Of a stretch of DNA of 64,000 nucleotides, positions 8,939-17,293 are shown in pieces. How positions within the stretch are numbered: position 1 is the stretch's first letter; the number at the start of each line of letters is the position of its first letter. A program made the position numbers and the translations under genes. Origin of the DNA: Actinopolyspora xinjiangensis (GTDB lineage: Bacteria; Actinomycetota; Actinomycetes; Mycobacteriales; Pseudonocardiaceae); contig NZ_FNJR01000013.1 of assembly GCF_900104475.1 (NCBI RefSeq), positions 62,001-126,000 of the forward strand. The letters run 5' to 3'. Under the pieces are notes generated by a model. It was given only the letters and a program-made list of their open reading frames with translations, had not been told where the DNA came from and did no database searches.

Positions 8939-10300
8939 ATGATGCGATCCCGCGGTGGTGGTAGTCCTGCGGGAACCGGTGCTGCCGGGAGGCGCGGCGG
9001 CTCCCGTTCGGGGGCGTCCGTGTCGTGCCGTGTCCTCGTGCCGCTGTTGGTCCTCCTGCTGGGGGGAGCCGTGCCCGGCACCGGGCTCTCGGAGCCTCCG
9101 CGACCACCGGATCAGGAGCGGCAGCGGCTCCGGGAGGAACGTGCCGAGGTACGCCACAACGCCGACCGGGTGCGCGAATTGGCGGTCAGACTCGCCGAGG
9201 TCGAATCCGAGTTGGCCGGACTCTCCGCCGAGGTCGAAAGTGCTCTGGAGCGGGCGAACAAGGCCCGGGTGGATCTGCGGCGTGCCGAGCGTTCTCTCAC
9301 CCGGTCCGAGGGAGCGGCGCGGGCCGCCGAGGCCGCCTCCGAACTCGCCGCGCGACGTCTGGTCCGGCATCGCGAGCGAGTGGACGAGTTCATCGAGGGC
9401 AGTTACAAGCAGGGAAGCCTGGTGGGATCGATCCCCGCGTTCGTGGGGGCGGACAGTGCCGGTGAGGCACTCGATCGGGCGAGTTTGCTCCGGGCATTGG
9501 CCCGATCTCAGCTGGATGTCCTGGAGGAATTGCGCGAGGCTCGCATAGCCAGGGCGAACAGGGACGCCGCCACGCGGGACGCGGTTCGTACGGCCGAGCG
9601 AAAGCACCGCGCGGCGGAGCGGGCCCGTGTCGCGGCCGAAGCGGCCCGTCGCAGGGCGGTGGCCGCTCGTAACGCCCGGCGTGCCGACCTGGCCGAGCTG
9701 CGCGCCGAACGCCAGCGGGCCCGACGTCGCCTGAACGCCGCGCGCGCCGAGGTGAGCACGCTCGAGGAACGCCGCGACAGGCGTCTCCGTCGTGGGCGGG
9801 CGGGTGCCGACGGGGCGCCGGCGTCACCCGGGGCCACCTCCTCCTCGAGCGGAGACGGGACCGAGGAGCCGAACACCTCGCCACGGGTGGAAACGGTGGT
9901 GTCGAGGGCGCTTTCCCAGCGGGGGGTCACCTACGCGTGGGGTGGTGGCAGTGCCGACGGGCCGAGCCGGGGGATACGCGACGGTGGTGTGGCCGATGCT
10001 CACGGGGACTACCGCAAGGTCGGGTTCGACTGCTCGGGGCTGATGGTCTATGCCTTCGCCGGGGTGGGGATACGGTTGCCGCACTACAGCGGTTATCAGT
10101 ACCGAGCGGGTACTCGCCTGCCGCTGGCCCGTAAACAGCGCGGGGACATGTTGTTCTGGCGTGACGAGGGCGGTGTGCACCACGTGGCGTTGTATCTGGG
10201 TGACGGGCGGATGGTCGAGGCGCCCCACTCGGGTGCTCACGTCCGGGTGACCGGGGTGAGGTATTCCGGGATCGCGCCCTACGTGGTGCGCTTGCTCTGA
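8939..10300 (+). CDS. Secreted NlpC/P60 peptidoglycan endopeptidase with coiled coil
   Basis: 453 aa from ATG 8939, chosen for GGGAGG 8 bp upstream. An arginine-rich N-terminus leads into a hydrophobic segment (VLVPLLVLLLGG), a signal peptide or anchor. A long Glu/Arg/Ala-rich coiled coil fills roughly residues 55-300. After a Ser/Thr/Pro linker comes the NlpC/P60 domain with FDCSGLM (catalytic Cys), HHVALYLG (His) and a later APHSG. This is the RipA-like layout: the coiled coil controls a D,L-endopeptidase acting on cell-wall stem peptides outside the membrane. The gene appears monocistronic. The domain assignment is firm; the cellular role (division or wall turnover) is inferred. Confidence 0.9.
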   Translation: MMRSRGGGSPAGTGAAGRRGGSRSGASVSCRVLVPLLVLLLGGAVPGTGLSEPPRPPDQERQRLREERAEVRHNADRVRELAVRLAEVESELAGLSAEVESALERANKARVDLRRAERSLTRSEGAARAAEAASELAARRLVRHRERVDEFIEGSYKQGSLVGSIPAFVGADSAGEALDRASLLRALARSQLDVLEELREARIARANRDAATRDAVRTAERKHRAAERARVAAEAARRRAVAARNARRADLAELRAERQRARRRLNAARAEVSTLEERRDRRLRRGRAGADGAPASPGATSSSSGDGTEEPNTSPRVETVVSRALSQRGVTYAWGGGSADGPSRGIRDGGVADAHGDYRKVGFDCSGLMVYAFAGVGIRLPHYSGYQYRAGTRLPLARKQRGDMLFWRDEGGVHHVALYLGDGRMVEAPHSGAHVRVTGVRYSGIAPYVVRLL

Positions 10301-10464
10301 AGCGGCGACCGGCCGTTTCCCGGACTCGGGGTGCGACCGGTCCCGATGAGGCGAGTCGGATCGTTCCGTGGCGGTGGGGCGGTCTCGACGGCCGCACGCG
10401 ACGAACGGGGACACGCCGCGTGGCCCTCCGGTCGGGGAGCCGCGTCGGAGGCGTGCCCCGATCC

Positions 10465-10959
10465 TTACTCGTCCGCGTTGGCCGTGCGCAGCGTCCGCAT
10501 CGCGGCGGCCAGTTGTTCGGAGGCCTCGGGGCCGAGCGGCCCGAGAACGGTGCGGCGCAGGATCTCGGCGCAGGCGTGTTTCGCCGACTCCGCGGTCACG
10601 CGGCCGTGGTCGGTCAGCGCCACGTAGGTGACGCGACGGTCGGTGTCGCAGGGCTGTCTGCGTATCAGGTCCGCCGCTGCCAGCCGGTCCGCCACCTTGG
10701 TGAACCCGCCGCTGCTCAGCGCCGCCTCCTTGGCCAGTTTGGTCATCGGCATGCGGCAGTCCGGTGAGCGCACGAGCCTGAGGAGGATGTCGAAGGCACC
10801 CGGGGTGAGCCCGAACCGTTCGCCGATCTCGGACATGATCCGCTCCTGCGTCACGTGATACCCCTCGATCACGAGCCCCCACCAGGTGACGATCTCGTCG
10901 TCCCGCGTCTCCTGGCCCGCCGTGTCGGGACTGGCGGCGGTGATGTCCTCGGTTCCCAC
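10465..10959 (-). CDS. MarR family transcriptional regulator
   Basis: 164 aa, starting at a GTG with GAAAGG upstream. A winged helix-turn-helix is seen in LTPGAFDILLRLV, the recognition region SSGGFTKVADRL and the wing DTDRRVTYVALTDHG, with helices for dimerisation at both ends. It is divergent from a WrbA-like flavoprotein gene and next to a dioxygenase and a hydrolase. This is the gene set controlled by MhqR-type MarR repressors that sense quinones and catechols. The two palindromes at 11034-11047 and 11064-11079 are its likely operators. The ligand assignment is inference from neighbours. Confidence 0.9.
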   Translation of the reverse strand: MGTEDITAASPDTAGQETRDDEIVTWWGLVIEGYHVTQERIMSEIGERFGLTPGAFDILLRLVRSPDCRMPMTKLAKEAALSSGGFTKVADRLAAADLIRRQPCDTDRRVTYVALTDHGRVTAESAKHACAEILRRTVLGPLGPEASEQLAAAMRTLRTANADE

Positions 10960-11033
10960 CTGGCTGCCTTTCTTCGCGTATCCGTTTCGCCCCGCAGTCT
11001 AGCGGTCTCAACGGTAAGTCTCTCTAAAAAACT

Positions 11034-11047
11034 TCTTGCATGGAAGA
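11034..11047. promoter_or_regulatory. Candidate MarR operator 1
   Basis: TCTTGCATGGAAGA, with TCTT / AAGA arms around a 6-bp centre. It overlaps the proposed -35 element (TTGCAT, 11036-11041) of the flavoprotein gene and shares its arms with operator 2. The stretch is notably AT-rich compared with the surrounding sequence. Confidence 0.5.
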
Positions 11048-11063
11048 TGTTTTATGGTAGTAT
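11036..11063 (+). promoter_or_regulatory. Promoter of the WrbA-like gene
   Basis: TTGCAT (11036-11041), a 16-bp spacer, then TAGTAT (11058-11063), matching the actinobacterial housekeeping form TTGAC-N16-18-TAnnnT. Transcription would start near 11070, inside operator 2. A bound repressor would therefore block both the -35 element and the start site. Confidence 0.5.
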
Positions 11064-11079
11064 TCTTCTTGGAAGAAGA
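11064..11079. promoter_or_regulatory. Candidate MarR operator 2
   Basis: TCTTCTTGGAAGAAGA, with 7-bp perfect arms around a GG centre. It is centred about 30 bp from operator 1, roughly three helical turns, and sits over the predicted transcription start. Confidence 0.6.
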
Positions 11080-11127
11080 TAAAGCGTCGGGCGGGTCCCG
11101 ACGTCGGAGAGTGAAGGAGTCCTGCCG

Positions 11128-11742
11128 ATGAGCAGTCCGGTCAAGCTGGCGGTCGTCTACTACTCGGCCACCGGTGTCGTCGCGGAGATCGCCAACGCCC
11201 TGGTGTCCGAGGCCGAGGCGGCCGGCGCCGAGGTTCGGCTGCGACGAGTCGCCGAACTCGCCCCCGAGGAAGCCATCGACTCCAACCCCGCCTGGCGTGC
11301 CAACCTCGAGGCGACCCGCGCGATCGCCGAGGTGACCCCGGACGATCTGGTGTGGGCGGACGCGGTGATCTTCGGTTCTCCCACGCGCTACGGCAACATC
11401 GCGGCGCAGTTGAAGCAGTTCATCGATTCGCTGGGGCCGCAGTGGCAGCAGGGGCTGCTCGCGGACAAGGTCTACAGCGGGTTCACCTCCACGTCGACCA
11501 AGCACGGTGGCCAGGAATCCACCCTGCTGGCGTTGTACAACAGCGTGCACCACTTCGGCGGCATCCTGGTCGGCCCCGGCTACACCGACGGGTCGAAGTT
11601 CGTCGACGGCAATCCCTACGGGACCGGCCACGTCGACGGGCAGGGCCAGTTCAAGGTCGACGGCGAGACGCGGCAGGCCGCGGCTGTGCAGGCGCGCCGC
11701 GTCGTCAACATCGCCCGTGCCCTGCGGGACGGTGCGGCCTGA
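11128..11742 (+). CDS. WrbA-like NAD(P)H:quinone oxidoreductase
   Basis: 204 aa, the usual WrbA length. The flavodoxin-like FMN phosphate loop is at the N-terminus (VVYYSATGVV), and the family motifs FGSPTRYGN and FTSTSTKHGGQE are intact. It reduces quinones by two electrons to hydroquinones, avoiding semiquinone radicals, in the cytoplasm. It is divergent from the MarR gene with two palindromes in between, which implies induction by quinone-like compounds. The downstream ring-cleaving dioxygenase would then open the hydroquinone. A good RBS (GTGAAGGAG) precedes the ATG. Confidence 0.9.
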   Translation: MSSPVKLAVVYYSATGVVAEIANALVSEAEAAGAEVRLRRVAELAPEEAIDSNPAWRANLEATRAIAEVTPDDLVWADAVIFGSPTRYGNIAAQLKQFIDSLGPQWQQGLLADKVYSGFTSTSTKHGGQESTLLALYNSVHHFGGILVGPGYTDGSKFVDGNPYGTGHVDGQGQFKVDGETRQAAAVQARRVVNIARALRDGAA

Positions 11743-11873
11743 TTCTCCGGCCGAGAAGCTCCCGGGAACCGGGACGAACCGGAGTGACGCGGTGTGTTCG
11801 TGCCGGTCTCACCGGTTCCCGGAGGTAGTCGGTAGCCCCACACCCCGACCTCTTCCCCGTCCGGAGGGACGAG

Positions 11874-12841
11874 ATGAGCATCGTCACCAGCGGGTTGCAC
11901 CACGTGACCGCCATCGCGGGCGATCCGCGGCGCAACGCGGAATTCTACCTGCGCACCTTGGGGTTGCGGATGGTCAAGATCACCGTGAACTTCGACGATC
12001 CGGGCACCTACCATCTCTATTACGGTGACGAGTCCGGACGTCCGGGGACGTTGATGACGTTCTTCCCGTTCCACGGGGCGCCACCCGGCAAGCAGGGCAA
12101 CGGCCAGGCGACCGCGACCGCGTTCTCCGTGCCCGAGCACTCCATCGGTTGGTGGCACCGTCGGCTCAACGAGGCCGGAGTGGAGATCGACGGGGTGGGG
12201 CAGCGACCGGGCGAGGACGTGTTGACCTTCCGGGACCCGGACGGTCTGACCCTGTCACTGGTCGCGCGCCCGCAGCCCGATCCCCGGGAACCCTGGGAAA
12301 ACGGTCTCGTGCCTCCCGAACACGGCATTCGGGGGCTGCACTCCGTCACGCTCTCCGTCGACAGCGAGGACGCCACCGTGAGCATGCTTACCGAAATGGG
12401 GCTGTCTCTGGCCGAGCAGCAGGACAACCGCTTCCGGTTCGCGGCGGGGGAAGGTGGCCCGGGGCCTACGTGGATGTGCTGGTGCGTCCCCGCGCGGAGC
12501 GCGGTCTCGTAGCGGCCGGTACCGTGCACCACGTCGCCTGGCGAGCGCCGGACGAGGCGACGCAGGCGGCTTGGCGTTCGGAACTGGCCGACAACGGCGT
12601 TTCGGTGACTTCCGTGCTGGACCGGCAGTACTTCCGGTCCGTCTACTTCCGGGAACCCGGTGGGACGTTGCTGGAGATCGCCACCGACGAGCCCGGGTTC
12701 ACCGCCGACGAGCCCCTGCTCGAACTGGGGCGAGCCCTGAAGCTGCCTCCCTGGCTGGAACCCAGCCGGGAGCAGATCGAGGCCGCCCTGCCCGGCCTCG
12801 ACCTGCCGAGCGAGAACAATCCGCGAAGGTCGGCCCCGTGA
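11874..12841 (+). pseudogene. Ring-cleaving dioxygenase (VOC/MhqO type), frameshifted
   Basis: The frame from ATG 11874 encodes the first vicinal-oxygen-chelate module and most of the second (LHHVTAIAGDP, YHLYYGDESG, GLHSVTLSV). It runs off into TWMCWC at about 12465. The continuation lies in another frame: GAYVDVLVRPRAERG, then VHHVAWRAPD and LLEIATDEPGF with the expected His and Glu metal ligands. Restoring one G in the GGGG run at about 12458-12463 would give a 322-aa protein, normal for MhqO-like extradiol dioxygenases that cleave hydroquinones. It may be a true frameshift or a homopolymer sequencing error. Its end overlaps the next gene (GTGA). Confidence 0.8.
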
Positions 12842-13450
12842 TCGCCGGTGAACTCCCGTTCCCCCACGAGCTCGTGGAGGGGATTCGGGTTCGCCCGTGC
12901 TGCTGATGCCGCACGGTACCGGTGGGACACCGCACGAGATGCTCGCGCTGGGGCGCGGGCTCCACCCCGACGCGGCGTCGCTGGCCCCCGCCGGGAGGGG
13001 CTCGGAGAACGGGACCGCGCTGGTTCCGCGGATACGCCGAAGGGGCTTCGATGAGAGGGACATCCTCGTCCGCGCCGAGGAGCTCGCCGGGTTCGTCGAA
13101 CAGGCCCGCCGCCACTACGGGACGTCCGGTCTCGGGGGCTGGTCGCGGTCGGGTCTCCAACGGAGCCAACATCGCGGCCGCGTTGACCGTGCTGCGTCCG
13201 GACGTGCTGACCGAGGCCGTGCTGTTCGCCGGGATGCTGCCCCGCGGCGATCCGCCCTTCTCCCTTTCGGCAGCCGGGGGATGTCCAACGGTGACCACGA
13301 CCCCATGGCGCCGTCGCCTCGGTGGACCGCCTCGCGGGCACGTTACGCGCGCGTGGTGCCGGGGTGACGGCGCACCACCACCCCGGAGGGCACGAGATCA
13401 CGGCCGAAGCCCTGCGGCCGGCCGCCGACCGGCTGCGCGAACCGCGCTGA
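12838..13450 (+). pseudogene. Alpha/beta hydrolase (MhqD-like carboxylesterase), several frameshifts
   Basis: Begins at a GTG overlapping the dioxygenase stop. Pieces of one hydrolase appear in successive frames: VIAGELPFPHELVEG, then LLMPHGTGGTPHEMLALG, then SNGANIAAALTVLRPD (the GxSxG nucleophile region, with one base missing before Ser), then a DP-MAP piece, then HHHPGGHEITAEAL with the catalytic His. At least three frame changes are needed to connect them, more than is easily blamed on a single sequencing error. Intact, it would resemble MhqD/YodD-type carboxylesterases that accompany MhqO dioxygenases. The GC content does not differ from its neighbours. Confidence 0.75.
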
Positions 13451-13580
13451 AGCGGGAGAGGCGGATCGTCGCGGTGGTCGATGGGTAATCCCGTCGGTGC
13501 CTCCTCGCCCGTGGGGTCCGTCTGACCGGGACTTTCGGGCCGGTGCCGGGGACGGAGCCCCCGGACGGGGCGGCGTGGAG

Positions 13581-14786
13581 TCACCCCTTTCCGCTAGAAG
13601 CGGACAATCGTTGAAGAAGTCGTTTGCCCCGGCGGTACGCCTCCAGGGCCGCGCGCGACGCGGCGTGTCGGTCACACGCCCGCACCAGGCTCTCGCGCAC
13701 CCCGGGAACCGGAGGGTGTTCCGGAGGGTGCTGCTGCCGTGGTGGTCGCGCGACGTCGTTTCTGATCAGCTCCGCCAGGGCCTCGAGCGCGACCTCGGTC
13801 AGTTCTCCGGGCTCGGGGTGGTCCGGATCCACCGCGGCACCTCCGGTGGCAGCGGGGCGCAGTTCGTCGAGGGCCCCCACCACGTGGTAGCCGCGTTCCG
13901 CCAGCGCCGAGACGATGCGTTCGGACTGCCCGTCCAGCCATTCGAGGTGCTGCTCCGGTACCTCGAGCGGGCTTCGGGGGCTGCGGTCCCCGAAGATCTC
14001 CTCGGCCACTCGCCGTTTCACGTGCTGGTCGTGGGTGGGCCAGTCGATCCGGCCGTTGAGTCGTTCGTTCAGCCGCCGGACGAGTTCGGTCTCGGCCACG
14101 CCGAGTGAGCGGTTCCGTTGCCTCACCCTGGTGTCGTAGTCCTCGGGGCGTACTCCGATGAGCTCGGCGAAACGGTGCCAGACGAGGTCCGGGGCGCTGC
14201 CCGCAGGCGGTACCGTCACCACGTGCACTCGTTCGGCCGGAATGTCGCGGCCCCATCTGGCCAGGATCTCCGGGACGTCCTGACGGTGCCAGAACAGCTT
14301 GCTGAGCATGTCCGGCTCGGCCACCGTGCCCCGCACCCCGGCCACGAACTCGCCGAACGAGATGGTGTGCCGGTTCTTGACGTCCTCCTGCCAGACGGCG
14401 GGCAGCTGGCGCCGCAGGTCCCGCACGGTGCAGACCAGGTGTATCTCCGCGAAGGACAGGTCGGCCATCGCGCGTTCGACCTGTTCCGGGGTGGCGGTGC
14501 AGAACAGCTCGTGCGAGATCACGACGGTCGAAGTCCCCGCGGCGGCCTGTTTGACCAGGCGTTCCCAGGCGTTCGGCACGTTGTCGTCGAACCAGTCCGC
14601 CTGGAACTGCGTGTGCTGCAGATCCATGGCAGCGTGAAAGTGCGCGTCGGGGCGGTCGCCCGGATAGTTCACCCCCGCGCCGCGCAGGGCTTCTCTGTTG
14701 TTCCAGAGGATCTCCTGCAGGTAGGTGGTTCCGGTCTTGGGGGAGCCGATGTGTACGTAGACTCGATTGCCGTCGGTATCGTTCAT
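13581..14786 (-). CDS. PAPS-dependent sulfotransferase family protein
   Basis: 401 aa from ATG 14786; an upstream extension to 14837 seems unlikely. Residues 14-22 hold GSPKTGTTY, the 5'-phosphosulfate loop that binds PAPS. TVVISHELF and a later LVCTVRDLRRQLPAVWQE contain the 3'-phosphate-binding Arg/Ser region. The acceptor is unknown; such actinobacterial enzymes sulfate lipids, glycans or secondary metabolites. The gene is divergent from an APS kinase gene with a 90-bp spacer, which would supply its donor PAPS. No glycolipid or polyketide genes adjoin it. Confidence 0.82.
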   Translation of the reverse strand: MNDTDGNRVYVHIGSPKTGTTYLQEILWNNREALRGAGVNYPGDRPDAHFHAAMDLQHTQFQADWFDDNVPNAWERLVKQAAAGTSTVVISHELFCTATPEQVERAMADLSFAEIHLVCTVRDLRRQLPAVWQEDVKNRHTISFGEFVAGVRGTVAEPDMLSKLFWHRQDVPEILARWGRDIPAERVHVVTVPPAGSAPDLVWHRFAELIGVRPEDYDTRVRQRNRSLGVAETELVRRLNERLNGRIDWPTHDQHVKRRVAEEIFGDRSPRSPLEVPEQHLEWLDGQSERIVSALAERGYHVVGALDELRPAATGGAAVDPDHPEPGELTEVALEALAELIRNDVARPPRQQHPPEHPPVPGVRESLVRACDRHAASRAALEAYRRGKRLLQRLSASSGKG

Positions 14787-14876
14787 GTGATCATCTTTCG
14801 TGCTTTTCTGGAATTGTGGGACAAGCACCGGCAGCATTCGGCACGACCCCGACCCCGGCCAGTGAGGAGATTCGGT

Positions 14877-15449
14877 ATGGGATCCTTGGGAGCTACGATC
14901 TGGTTGACCGGACTGCCCGGTGCCGGAAAGTCCACCGTCGCCCAGGCGGTGGCCGAGTACCTGCGGCGGCGCGGTGGACGGGTCCAGGTCCTCGACGGGG
15001 ACCAGCTGCGGACCAACTTATCGGCGGACCTGGGGTTCAGCCCTGCCGACCGGAACACTCACGTGCGCCGTGCCGGGTTCGTGGCCCAGCTGCTGGCCGC
15101 GCACGGTGTCACCGTGCTGGTCCCGGTCATCGCGCCCTACAACGCCGCCAGGGACGACGTGCGCGCCCAGCACGACAGCCTGGGCTGCCCCTACTTCGAG
15201 GTGCACGTGGCCACTCCGGTCACCGAGTGTATGCGTCGTGATCCGAAGGGGCTCTACGGCCGTGCGGCCGCGGGAGAGCTGTCCGGTCTCACCGGCTACG
15301 ACGCCGTCTACGAGGATCCGGTGGCCCCGGACCTGTGGCTGGACACCAGTACCACCGACATCACCGGTGCGCGGGACGCCGTGCTCGAGCTGCTCTCCCG
15401 CAGGGTCGGACTCCCGCTGCCCGGATTGGAGACGGTGGGCGAGCGCTGA
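14877..15449 (+). CDS. cysC: Adenylyl-sulfate kinase
   Basis: 190 aa, standard stand-alone CysC size. The P-loop GLPGAGKST is at residues 12-20, with the lid motif DGDQLRTNL and the APS-binding segment FSPADRNTHVRR following. It phosphorylates adenosine 5'-phosphosulfate to PAPS in the cytoplasm. No ATP sulfurylase gene (cysDN/sat) or PAPS reductase is nearby. Together with the divergent sulfotransferase, this suggests PAPS for sulfation rather than cysteine synthesis (inference). A strong terminator follows. Confidence 0.95.
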   Translation: MGSLGATIWLTGLPGAGKSTVAQAVAEYLRRRGGRVQVLDGDQLRTNLSADLGFSPADRNTHVRRAGFVAQLLAAHGVTVLVPVIAPYNAARDDVRAQHDSLGCPYFEVHVATPVTECMRRDPKGLYGRAAAGELSGLTGYDAVYEDPVAPDLWLDTSTTDITGARDAVLELLSRRVGLPLPGLETVGER

Positions 15450-15472
15450 TCGATCCCGGTATTCCGTCCGGT

Positions 15473-15503
15473 GCCCGGTGGTCCGTCGACCACCGGGCTT
15501 TTT
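15473..15503 (+). terminator. Rho-independent terminator after cysC
   Basis: A perfect 10-bp stem, GCCCGGTGGT / ACCACCGGGC, with a 6-nt loop (CCGTCG) is followed directly by TTTTT. It separates cysC from the pca operon and is the clearest intrinsic terminator in the window. Confidence 0.9.
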
Positions 15504-15555
15504 CGTGTGCTCACGCTCTTCCCGGCGGACACGGGAGTTCGTCCCCGGCCGGATA

Positions 15556-15584
15556 TTGACCGGCGCTCGTCGCTCGATTATGTT
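15556..15584 (+). promoter_or_regulatory. Promoter of the pca operon
   Basis: TTGACC (15556-15561), a 17-bp spacer, then TATGTT (15579-15584), a near-consensus housekeeping promoter. Transcription would begin near 15591, leaving an untranslated leader of about 85 nt before pcaI. Confidence 0.65.
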
Positions 15585-15616
15585 CGCAGGAAGCACGGAC
15601 GTTCTCTTTGCGAACA
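15581..15616. promoter_or_regulatory. Inverted repeat, candidate PcaR operator
   Basis: TGTTCGCA (15581-15588) and TGCGAACA (15609-15616) form perfect 8-bp inverted arms about 28 bp apart centre to centre. The left arm overlaps the -10 element and the right arm lies downstream of the start site. The only local regulator is the IclR-type protein at the end of the operon, so PcaR is the natural candidate. Binding is inferred. Confidence 0.55.
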
Positions 15617-15674
15617 ATACGCGGGTATCGTGCTGTTCTCCGGTACCGCGCGAAACCGCTGAACGGGGTGGCCA

Positions 15675-16496
15675 GTGGCACGCATACTGCAGCTCGACAC
15701 GGCCGTGGCCGAGCTGGTCAACGACGGTGACACCGTCGCGATGGAAGGTTTTACGCATCTCATCCCGATGACGGCCGGGCACGAGATCATCCGCGCAGGC
15801 AGGCGGAACCTGACGCTGTGCAGGATGACTCCCGATCTCATCTACGATCAGCTGATCGGTGCCGGGTGCGCGCGCAAGCTCGTGTTCTCCTGGGGCGGAA
15901 ACCCCGGTGTCGGGTCGCTGCACAGGTTCCGGGACGCGATCCAGAACTCCTGGCCCGTGCCGCTGGAGATCGAGGAGCACAGTCACGCCGGGATGGCCAA
16001 CCGTTACGTCGCGGGAGCCTCCGGCCTGCCGTTCGCCGTGCTGCGTGGTTACGCGGGAACCGACCTGCCCGCGCACACCGACACGATCAGCACGGTACGC
16101 TGTCCGTTCACCGGGGAGGAGCTGGCGGCGGTCGCCGCGCTCAACCCCGACGTCGGCGTCATCCACGCGCAGCGCGCCGACCGGGCGGGCAACGTGCAGT
16201 TCTGGGGTATCACGGGAGTGCAGAAGGAAACCGTGCTGGCCTCGGCTCGCTCGCTGGTCACCGTCGAGGAGCTCGTCGACGAACTGCCGGCGCAGCCCGG
16301 TGCCGTGGTGCTGCCCAGCTGGGCGGTCACCGCCGTGGCCGAGGTGCCGGGTGGGTCCCATCCCTCCTACGCCCAGGGGTACTCCGAACGGGATAACACC
16401 TACTACCAGGACTGGGACGCGATCAGCCGGGACCGCGAACGGTTCCGGCAGTGGCTGGACACCGAGATCCACGGGTCGGAGAGGAGCCCCCGATGA
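15675..16496 (+). CDS. pcaI: 3-oxoadipate CoA-transferase subunit A
   Basis: 273 aa, class I CoA-transferase alpha subunit, starting at GTG 15675. DGDTVAMEGF and the glycine-rich FSWGGNPGVGS region are characteristic of the actinobacterial, glutaconate-CoA-transferase-like form. With subunit B it moves CoA from succinyl-CoA to 3-oxoadipate, the penultimate step of the beta-ketoadipate pathway. It is first in the pca operon, and its stop overlaps pcaJ by ATGA. The specific substrate follows from the adjacent pcaF and pcaHGBL. Confidence 0.9.
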   Translation: MARILQLDTAVAELVNDGDTVAMEGFTHLIPMTAGHEIIRAGRRNLTLCRMTPDLIYDQLIGAGCARKLVFSWGGNPGVGSLHRFRDAIQNSWPVPLEIEEHSHAGMANRYVAGASGLPFAVLRGYAGTDLPAHTDTISTVRCPFTGEELAAVAALNPDVGVIHAQRADRAGNVQFWGITGVQKETVLASARSLVTVEELVDELPAQPGAVVLPSWAVTAVAEVPGGSHPSYAQGYSERDNTYYQDWDAISRDRERFRQWLDTEIHGSERSPR

Positions 16497-17293
16497 GCGA
16501 CGAGCTGTCCGAGGTCCCCGCCGCCTCGGAGTTCACCTCGGACGAGATGATGACCGTGGCCGCCTCGCGTTCGCTGCACGACGGGGCGGTGTGCTTCGTG
16601 GGGATCGGGCTGCCGAGCACGGCGGCGAACCTGGCACGCCGTACCCACGCCCCCGGTCTGGTTCTGATCTACGAGTCCGGGACGTTGGGCACCAAACCAC
16701 AGCGGCTACCGCTGTCCATCGGGGACGGAGTACTGGCCGAGACCGCCGATTCCGTGGTCGGAGTCCCCGAGATCTTCAACTACTGGTTGCAACCTGGCCG
16801 GGTGGACGTCGGGTTCCTGGGGGGCGCTCAGGTCGACCGGTACGGCAACATCAACACCACGGTGATCGGTGACGACTACGACTCCCCCGAGGTTCGGTTG
16901 CCGGGAGCGGGCGGCGCTCCGGAGATAGCCACCTCGTGCGGTGAGGTGCTGATCGTGATGCGGCACAGCCCGCGCGCTTTCGTGTCCGATGTGGACTTCA
17001 TCACCTCGGTGGGACACGGCAGGGACGGCGGGGCCCGCGCGGAGCTGGGGCTGCCGGGACGCGGTCCCGTCAAGGTCATCACCGACCTCGGTGTCCTCCA
17101 ACCGGATGAACGGACCAACGAGCTGACGCTGACCGATCTGGCTCCCGGAGTAGAGGTGGAGCGGGTTCGCGCGGCGACCGGATGGCCGCTGCGCGTCGCC
17201 GAGGAGCTCGGTGCGCAACAACCCCCCACGGATCGGGAACTGCGGATTCTGCGGGAACTGAAGGCAACCCTCGGGAACGGAGAGTCGTCGTGA
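16493..17293 (+). CDS. pcaJ: 3-oxoadipate CoA-transferase subunit B
   Basis: 266 aa, class I CoA-transferase beta subunit. The LIYESGTLG segment contains the Glu expected to form the glutamyl-CoA thioester. VGFLGGAQVDRYGNINTT and a glycine-rich GAGGAPEIA stretch follow, as in PcaJ/CatJ. The start overlaps pcaI by ATGA and the end overlaps pcaF by GTGA, consistent with equimolar synthesis of the two subunits. Confidence 0.9.
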   Translation: MSDELSEVPAASEFTSDEMMTVAASRSLHDGAVCFVGIGLPSTAANLARRTHAPGLVLIYESGTLGTKPQRLPLSIGDGVLAETADSVVGVPEIFNYWLQPGRVDVGFLGGAQVDRYGNINTTVIGDDYDSPEVRLPGAGGAPEIATSCGEVLIVMRHSPRAFVSDVDFITSVGHGRDGGARAELGLPGRGPVKVITDLGVLQPDERTNELTLTDLAPGVEVERVRAATGWPLRVAEELGAQQPPTDRELRILRELKATLGNGESS

